Of a DNA stretch of 64,000 nucleotides, positions 39,301 to 48,300 are shown one piece after another; the stretch's first letter is position 1, and each line of letters opens with the position of its first letter. The DNA comes from Epiperipatus broadwayi (Eukaryota > Onychophora > Udeonychophora > Euonychophora > Peripatidae). The notes below the pieces were generated by a model, which saw nothing but the letters and a program-made list of their open reading frames with translations, did not search any database and was not told the origin of the DNA. Made by a program: the position numbers and the translations under genes. The stretch covers positions 7,778,821-7,842,820 of the forward strand of contig JAQFVV010006203.1 of the NCBI GenBank assembly GCA_028023455.1, read 5' to 3'.

Positions 39301-42300
39301 TAAACATATACTTGTGCATGGTATATTAATAGTTGTAATTATATCAGCCGAAGTAAGGCTTGAATGAGAATATTAGGAATAATAAACATCGGATAATGAA
39401 CAATAAAAAACCTAATACCTAATGTAGAAAATGTTTTGACTTTGTAAGATTCCATAAAAATATAAAACTAAAATTTTGTTGTTTTGTAGAATTTCACTAC
39501 GAATGTAAATTTTGTAAAAAAAAAAAATATAATTTTAATAATATTAGGGATGAAAAGTGTTTGTGATAATCAATAAAAATGCATTTTGTAATAAGCTAAC
39601 CATAATAATAAATCAAGTAATAATACTGTATTTTCTTAAGTGTTAAAAAATAAGATTTAACTAGGAAAAGTAAAAATATTTTGATTTCATTTTATAAACT
39701 AATAAACTAAGTTGAGATATGAAAGAAGGGATACAATGTATATAGTGTAAAAATATTGTTAATTTATTTATGTTGTTAATAAACTTTGTTTTAAATTTGT
39801 TTTAAAGTTTTGTGTCCGAGTTGTTATTTCTCCACATGGATGCATGAAATCACGATACATTTATAATTGAAACAGACATATAAATTTTGCACAAAAGGTA
39901 AACATAAAAGTGTTATAATAATTTTGAGAATATTGGTATGTTAAAATTAAAAGATATAATTTTATATTATTTATTGGTCATAAGTCGGTTGCAATATTAC
40001 ATTAAATTATATGCTAATGTTGCCACAGTATTCTGTTGTCAGATTATTAAAATACTACCAGTACGTATTTATTTATTTCATTTTAGGAAGAAATAAGATT
40101 ATATTATATTATTATTGTTATTATTATTTTTATTATTATTAGTTGCTGTGTAGTAGATTATGACATAAAATTCCCTTTTCATATTTTACTACGTAATTTT
40201 AAATCAGTTAGAATACAATTTATGAACCTGAGATTTTATTTATTTTACTTCATTTTATTTAATTGAGCTAGATTCTTGTTATAAAGAAGATTAAGATATG
40301 ATTATTATTTTAATCGTAGTGAATAGAGCTTAGAAAGTCATAAGAATACTATGAGTTAGTTATTTGGTATAGTAAAAAGGGGGAATAGTGTTCTTATGCC
40401 ATTGAGGTAGTATCGTGTGGATAATGGCTCAATGTAGTCTATCTCGTCCCCCGTATTGTCACTCCATGTCTCATGAAAATAGTAAATATTTGTTAATTCA
40501 TTTTAAAATTGAACCGTATTTGTATTTTAAAATTAGAGCTAGTAATCATTTTAATTAATGCTGAATATTTCATTTATTTATTTGTTAACTGAGCTAGAAC
40601 CCGTAATATTCGTAATAAACAGTATATTTTGGGGTGAGAACGCGCGGGGGGAGGTTAGAATATATATAATAGTTCTACATTAATTTTTAATTAATACTCA
40701 TCTATTAGAATGTCATTATATTTTACTGATCATTAAAGTACTATTAATTTTACCCCAATTAAAATGACTACAAAAAAAAAAAATCAAGCTGAACAAACAT
40801 TTACTGGATTATATATATTTATTGTAGGGTGAAAATAAAACTTATTGAAATAATTTTTATGCTTTTAGCATGAGTTTCTATATTTACAATAAATACATTT
40901 TATATTTCATCAGCAAACTATGTGCCTATTTTATTTTTATTGCATAGGCATTTGTATTCAAAGATGTCTCTAAAATTTAATGAAATCCAAATAGCCAAGG
41001 TCAGTTAATTAAAAAAGTTTGAATAAACAATTTATAAAAATAGATGAAATTTCATTTACTTGGAAAGAATAACATATCTATACATTAGACAGTTTGGCAT
41101 CATATTTACATTAACAATCCAATAATAGAATCAATTTCTTCTCAATAACTTTTCTTTTTAAATAAATAGATCTAAAAATTCTTTAACAATGACATCTAAC
41201 TTTAAAACTATAATAAAAATGAAAGTAAAAAAGATTTATGATATTATAGAAAAGATAGATAAATATATCAATTATTTCATATTTTAGGATACAATTTAAT
41301 TTTTTGTATAATAATCTTTATAAAATTAATAATGTTTTTTCCAATAATTTACATTGCTATTAGTATTGCAATTTTAGAATATATATGCATTTTTTTGTCA
41401 AATTCTCTTTTTAATTTTCTAAAACTATCTACATTCATTTTCAAACAATTATATATATTTATTCCATCCAGTTTATTAAAAAAAAACATTTAAGTGTAAC
41501 TATAAATCTGAATGTCAGAAGAAAGTTAGTGCTTAAGAAATTTATTAAATAAAACAATTACAGTTTCATTACCGTAACATCCTGCTGGTCTCCGTTTGTT
41601 TTTTCATCATTACTGACTGTGGTTATTTGAGGAATAAGGATTTCTAAAGTGGTCCGAGCTGAAGTTATAAAAAGTTTTACATTATTTATAACATATAAAT
41701 ATATACTTAATTATATGAAAACACAATTTATTTTTATATTCACATTTTATATAAAAACATTATTTATATTATAAAAACCATTTATATATTCTTCCCATCC
41801 TTTCAATACATTTACCATCTCATCTAATAACCTATCATTTTTTGTTTCAATCCCGTGATAGTTTAAACACCTTCCATTTCTTGATAATTCTTATCTTATT
41901 AGATTTCCCTTTAACTACATTGTTAACTTGCTTTAAACATCTGTTGGAATATTTTCATATTTATTTGAATTAATATTATCATTTATTTTATTATTTATGC
42001 ATATTTCACATCTAAAGGGGAATGGGATTACCTATTTAATTTATTCAAATTCAATTCTTTCTTGGCCAAAACTTCTTATAATCTCAAAATTTAAATGCAA
42101 TTCTGCCATTACTAAATTTTGGCCTGAATCTATACACACATGCATTTTTAATGGTATTTTTAATAACTTTCTGAACTAAAATATATCTAATAAAAATTTA
42201 TTCCATCACTTAGAGCTATTGATACTCAAACGAATTTTCATGTTATTTTCTATAAAAAGTTATCAATTTTTCATATGTTTAATTTCTTAGTAATAAATCA

Positions 42301-45300
42301 TAAAATCCTACAATTTTCTCTTCCTTTCCTTGATTTTTATTACAATTATAACATTATTTTTTTAAAACAGGCAAAACTCTCCATACAGTAGTGCCACTCA
42401 GTGCCAACCAGAGTAATCAATGGATGCCAGAAGGCTTGTGCAAAAAAATCCCTATATAGTGTCTATTCATCCAATATCCCCAGACCAGTTTCTGGCTTGT
42501 GGTTTTCGTCAGTGAGGAGCCTTGGTTCTGAGAGTTATGTGCTAGCATAAGAATGGTGATCATGTGACGTTTAGTGGTTCAATATATATAATACAATGAA
42601 AATGAAAAGTTTCTTTAATTCAATACAGATTATTAAATTCAACACAGAGCATTTAATTATTATATAGTTATTTAGAATAGCATATATTTGAATAAATGTG
42701 TCCACTATTGATTTTCTACACTGCAATGATATTAGTCAAGATTTTCACATAATACATATGTACTTTTATTTTGGTGTCTATTCTTGTTCAAATGATGTAA
42801 CTTCTGAGGTTTTCACATTTATTATAATATCTTATTATAATATGTGTTTTAACTTTTTTAATAATTAGTATTGTCTATCAATATGTTTTGATTATGAAAT
42901 AATTTACTCTACAGAATACAGACATTATTATCCTACACCATTCATAGCAAGAAATACACCCTAGCAATTATTAGTTATAAGTTTTTATAATTGCATACCT
43001 ATTATAATTTACATACAAAATCATGCTATTTATTTATTAATTTATTTTGTCAAAATTAATTGAAAAATAAACTGTCTATAAGATTTTCAGCAAATAAACA
43101 ATAATTACAGCATTAAAAGAGTGAAATACCCTTTTGAAAAATAAAAGAGTGAAATACTTTCTTGGCTTTTTAACATATAACATTTGACATTTATGACTTG
43201 TTTTCCAAAGATTAGTTGGTTGAATTTACTAAAATATATTTAGATTTCAAAAACACAGTCAAAGACTTCTTTTATTTGTAGCAGACCAGCCATAAAACAT
43301 CTAAGAAAAACTTTGTTTGGAATATAAAGAAATTTTTTGATAATGTAGTTTGATGAAGAAAATTGAACAAAAATTTTAAAAAAATCTTAAGGAGCACAAA
43401 AACTAAGAAAACATTTTAAATATTTATTATAGAAAGATTTACTTAAAGAAGTTTTTTTTTGTACTTAATTCTCTTGATATTTAATTATACTATCTAACTT
43501 ATGAATATGTTTAGTTATAAATTTACCTGTTTTTTGATTGCACATATCTATCTATTTACATGCAAACAAATAGAAAAGATTTACCCCATCTCCTCTAAAA
43601 AAAAATATTTTACTAAAAGCAAATATCAGTTTAAAAAAGACAATTTTGTTTTGTTTTTATTTTCGCATTACAAAAAAGCACAGCAAAATTATTATAATCA
43701 ACGCTCGAGAATGGTCATATTTTATAGTTTTAGCGTGAAAATGGCGCCATCCAACGGAATCTTTATCTATAAGACAAGCACTTATATATATATATAAAAA
43801 GACAATAGTTTATTTGAATATGAGGTTTGTAATGTTTGAGTTTAAAAATAGGAATAAAGAAAAAAAATTTTAAATTCAAATTAATTTAACTTTTACTATT
43901 AATATCAAGATAAGAAAAGTATATATATATAAACACGGTAGTTCCTTCATTGCAGTTGCCAAAATTTGTAGATAGTAGCAAACCATATAAAATATATATT
44001 TTTAACATGTAAAAATACACCTATAAAATTAAATTAAACAAGTTTAATAAGTATTTATAAATTAATAAGATTTAACTTCAGTAACTCTACGATTTATTTT
44101 CATATTTTAATTCATTTAATTAAATGAATTAACTATTTAAATGGTGGAGAAAAAAGAAATTCAAGAACAAAAAAATATTTTTTTCACTTTTTAAAAGTAG
44201 ATCAATTATTAAACCGCTAAGTGAAAAAAATAAATTTTAAATAAAAAATTAAAAACGAGAGGAGGTAATTATAAAAATTGTAATTTTCTCATTCTAAAAG
44301 ACAAAATAATTGCAATTTAATATTTATCTTTTTGTTAGGTTAACTGAAATGTTATTACATCTATGAAAGTGGTTTAAATTAATTTATAAATTTCTTTAAA
44401 TCCTAATTTTTATCATTTTTAATTCCATATTTTTTTAAATCATAGATAACTAAAATTATAGATATGCCACACATACATATATATCTCTACCTGCTTCTAA
44501 TTTGGCATTCTTTTTACTAGTGCCGTATCCAGTTCCGTACTCCATATCCCTTATTACCACAGTAGCACTGTAAGGTGTGCTGGCATTTTCTAAATAATAA
44601 AAAAAAATCATAAATATTTCTAAAAAGAATGCTCAAAGTAAACACTATTTTAATATAAAATTCACTCTTACCCAACTCTTTAAAAATATATCGAGGCTGA
44701 ACTCTCATAGCATGCTGAGCGTACTCGTGTAAAATACAAACACTAGATTTACCATTAGGATTCAAAACAAACTCTAAACAAATAAATTATAATTAGAAAA
44801 AATATCTGCAATAAAAAATATATCAAAATAAAAATCAGCCTAACCTTTCCTTGGATTGGGCACTTGGCCTGGTTGTTTTTCTGCTGGAATAGGACAGGTG
44901 ATTAACTTAGTATCGGAAGGCTAAAACAAAATAATTTATTTGATGAATGCTGTATTTCCCAATGCAAGTATTGTCAAATTAGCATTACTTCAAGGCATTT
45001 ATTTATATGTCTACATTCATGAGCATAGACTTACATGCTTGCAATTTATATTATTCTATATTTATAAATAGAATTGGATATTGGATTATAGTTTCCTCTC
45101 TATTAATATTTTTAAAAATAATAAAAATTCTCTTAACCAATTGAAACCTAGTCAAAAGTATATTCATAACTTTTTAATAACAATGATATTATTGACAATT
45201 AAAAAAAATAATCAACTTTGTTTACTTTATACATTTTTGGTTTATAACAAAACTGTAGACAATTTGTCAACTTGGAAAATCATATTACTCTTTTATAAAA

Positions 45301-48300
45301 AGTCAATATTATATCAAAATTTTATCATAAACATTTTATTATGTCTAAAAAAAATAATTATTTGTAAAGATGTGATTATCTCTCTTTTTTCTAATGCTAG
45401 GAAATGGCTAACATTAATAATTAATATATATATATTAATAACTTTAATAATGATTCACTATAAACAGTGCTACTTCAAAATTATGCTTACATATTATTTT
45501 TCAGCAATGGATACTTAATATCTGAATCCGAATATTATAGAAAATCTATTTTGTTTTCCATGTCATCCTGTTTATAGTATTCATGCTGTATTGGTACAGA
45601 TTCATAGGGGTGATATGGGGAAAGATGGAAACCCAGTATCATCATCCCCATTTAACAAATATAAAATAACTAATCAAATTACATATAAAAGAAATATACA
45701 ATAAATATCCAGTAAATAAAAACAGAGAGTCAGCATAAACAAAACTATAAAATGCATCTCCAGCATTATAGAATAATAATAATAATCATTAATTATCAAC
45801 AATCAACAAAGAACAGTCAAAAATTGACAGTCTTGTGACTGGATTTAAAAAAGGTCCACTATAGACAGGCTAATTATCTAGCCACTACCAAACTTAGGAA
45901 AGAAATAAAACAAAACTCTGGATGCATATACTTAAATGCTAATCATTATAAATACTCTGGCCACAGTACTGTTAAAACAGGCAAAACTCACTATATGTAT
46001 TGCCACACACAGCAAGCTAGAGTAATCAATGGATGCCAGAAGGTTTGTGCATAAAATCCCAATCTAGTGCCTACTAATCCAATATCCCCAGAACTAGTTT
46101 CTGGCTTGTGGCCTTCATCAGTGAGAAGCCTTGGATCTGAGAGCACTGCACCAAGATCAAGGTGCAGTGCTCTCAGATCCAAGGCTTCTCACTGATGAAG
46201 GCCACAAGCCAGAAACTAGTCTGGGGATATTGGATGAGTAGGCACTCTAGCTTGCTGTGTGTGGCAATACATATAATGAGTTTTGCCTCTTTTAACAACA
46301 GTTATAAGCAAGCATAAGAAATGGTGATCATGTGATGTTTATTGGCCATAGTACTGTTAATATATTGGTCAACTATAAACTAAATTTCTAATAAGAAAAA
46401 CGAAATATAAAAATGTAATGCATGCACTTTGAAAGTGACACTTTTGCGCCATCCAGGATTATCATCTGGATGTCCAAACACTAACATAAATCCTATATCA
46501 ACATTAAACATTATACTCTGAACTAGCTCAGAAAGCAATAACTCTATGAACTGTTACTGGGACCAAGAAATAAATAAATGTAATAGTTTATTCTAATTTA
46601 TTTTAAAATATCTTTATTGGGAAATTTGAAAACAATCCTTCAAACTTTAAGCTGTATTGAAATCAAATCACATACATTGCCAATTCATGGAAAAAAAAAT
46701 AGCTAGAGAAAACAGTAGAAGAAATAAGTCTTGATCCAGCTGCTGAAGGCACTAAAAAAGAAATTCCTAACACAGCTGCTAAAGATGAAAAAATTAGAAG
46801 TCTTATCCAAGCTGTTGATGTTTTAACCAAGAAGTTAGCACATTACAAGTTTAATTATAAATGTTTTCTACAATGAAAACCATATGCCAAGTTTTTAGCT
46901 CAAAATTAGACATCATCATCTTCCATATAACCTGTTTCACTGGAATAAAATGTAAAGAAGAAAAAAAATGTCACTGAAATAATCTGTAATCTTGTCTCCA
47001 ATCAAGAGCCTGAGTCTCTATGTAGTAGACTGACATGGAAATTTTATTGGAAAAAAAAAATGGATATATTTTTGCTGTTTGTTAACCTGAAAATACTACA
47101 TATCAAAGGACAAATTAATTATGTACACTGCATAGAAGCCTTCAAGATGGAAACTTGTGAAAAAAAGTATAATGAAGAAGGAAAAAAAATAAAAACCAAA
47201 TTAAATTTTTTTGGATTGGGGTTTTATAAAAATTTTTAATAAAATTAAAAAACATGTTATTAATTAATATATTTATAAACTAAGATTCATTGCCAACTGC
47301 GTTTCCTCTTGGAATAATGTTGAAACTAATGAAAATAAATTTAATTTAAAGAAAAAAAAAAAAAGATATTTAATCCGTTGAATAAGTCTTAATTGCTCAT
47401 ATTATGTCTCTTACAAAATTGTTTGTTTATTTTTATAATTAGTAGTGTTAAAAAATTGTCTGGTCAATCATGTTTTATTTCTCCAGCTATCTATTCCGAT
47501 AAATTGGTAATTGTAATATGAATTTGATCTATAATTTGATCTAATATCCTATCATGTATACTGTATATATATATATATTTAAATCAGCATTTATTTTTTA
47601 TAGTGTCTGTATACAATTATAATTACATTCATAGTCGGCCAAACAGCCAGGACGGGCCCCCCGGGGGGGGGTTTCAAGCCAAGATTGTGTAAACGCTTTT
47701 GCGAGTGTTAAATAACAATTGTATATAGACACTATAAAAAATAAATGCTGATTTATATATGATGATTAATTTTCAGTTGGAATGGCTCTTCAGTAAATTC
47801 TAGTAAATGCTTCATGGGTGTCATGTCATTCATTTTTCTCTTTGGTTGGGGTTGGGGGGGTTTATAAAAAAATTAAGGAAAAAAAAAAATATAAAAAAAA
47901 AATACGTTATATATAGTAATTTAAAGTGACTCTTCCATAGTCACACCTTACTAGTGCCAGTATTTCAGATTTGCTCATATATAAATATTTGAGTCGTAGG
48001 AATAAGAGGATTCCTTTTATTCCTGCATAAATTCTATATCTTGTTTGGTCAGTGGGTATTCATTTATTATTTAACACTCGCGAAAGCGTTTGCACAATTT
48101 GGCTTGAAAGGCCGATATGAATGTAATTACAATTGTATACAGACGCTATAAAAAATAAATGCTGATTTATAATTATTAATAGTGAAGAAAAATCTGAAGT
48201 TATTAACTATAATTCATGAAGTTTATGAAAATAATATTGTGGTCTGTGAGAAGATACAAAAAAAAAAAAAATATGTGAAATTAGAAGCAATTGATAGTAA

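Larger units (their letters stand above)
44491..44920 (-). other. pasha: Pasha three-exon cluster encoding dsRBD1
   Basis: Exons c, d and e sit within 430 bp with introns of 71 and 82 bp, whereas the flanking introns are 5.8 and 2.8 kb. This compact cluster is the least TE-disturbed part of the window. Confidence 0.85.
45976..46343 (+). mobile_element. Hammerhead-like retroelement family A, copy 1 (inverted-duplication form)
   Basis: The element runs AAACAGGCAAAACTCACTAT ... TGGATGCCAGAAGG ... [module minus] [module plus] ... GTTTTGCCTCTTTTAACAAC ... AAATGGTGATCATGTGATGT, ending in TTATT. The near-identical GGCCAYAGTACTGTTAA lies outside each end (45959-45975 and about 46344-46360, one mismatch), a 17-bp target duplication. 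The centre is an almost perfect inverted repeat about 46150. There is no ORF. An ORF-less body, long target duplications and ribozyme-like modules are what retrozyme or PLE-derived non-autonomous retroelements show. Confidence 0.75.

Noticed and set aside
45081-45518. Longest plain open frame near the pasha exons (145 codons, plus strand)
   Set aside because: It is a translation of A/T-rich intron DNA, rich in Asn, Ile, Leu and Lys with no motif, no neighbouring exon and opposite to the gene. Chance openness is expected at this composition.
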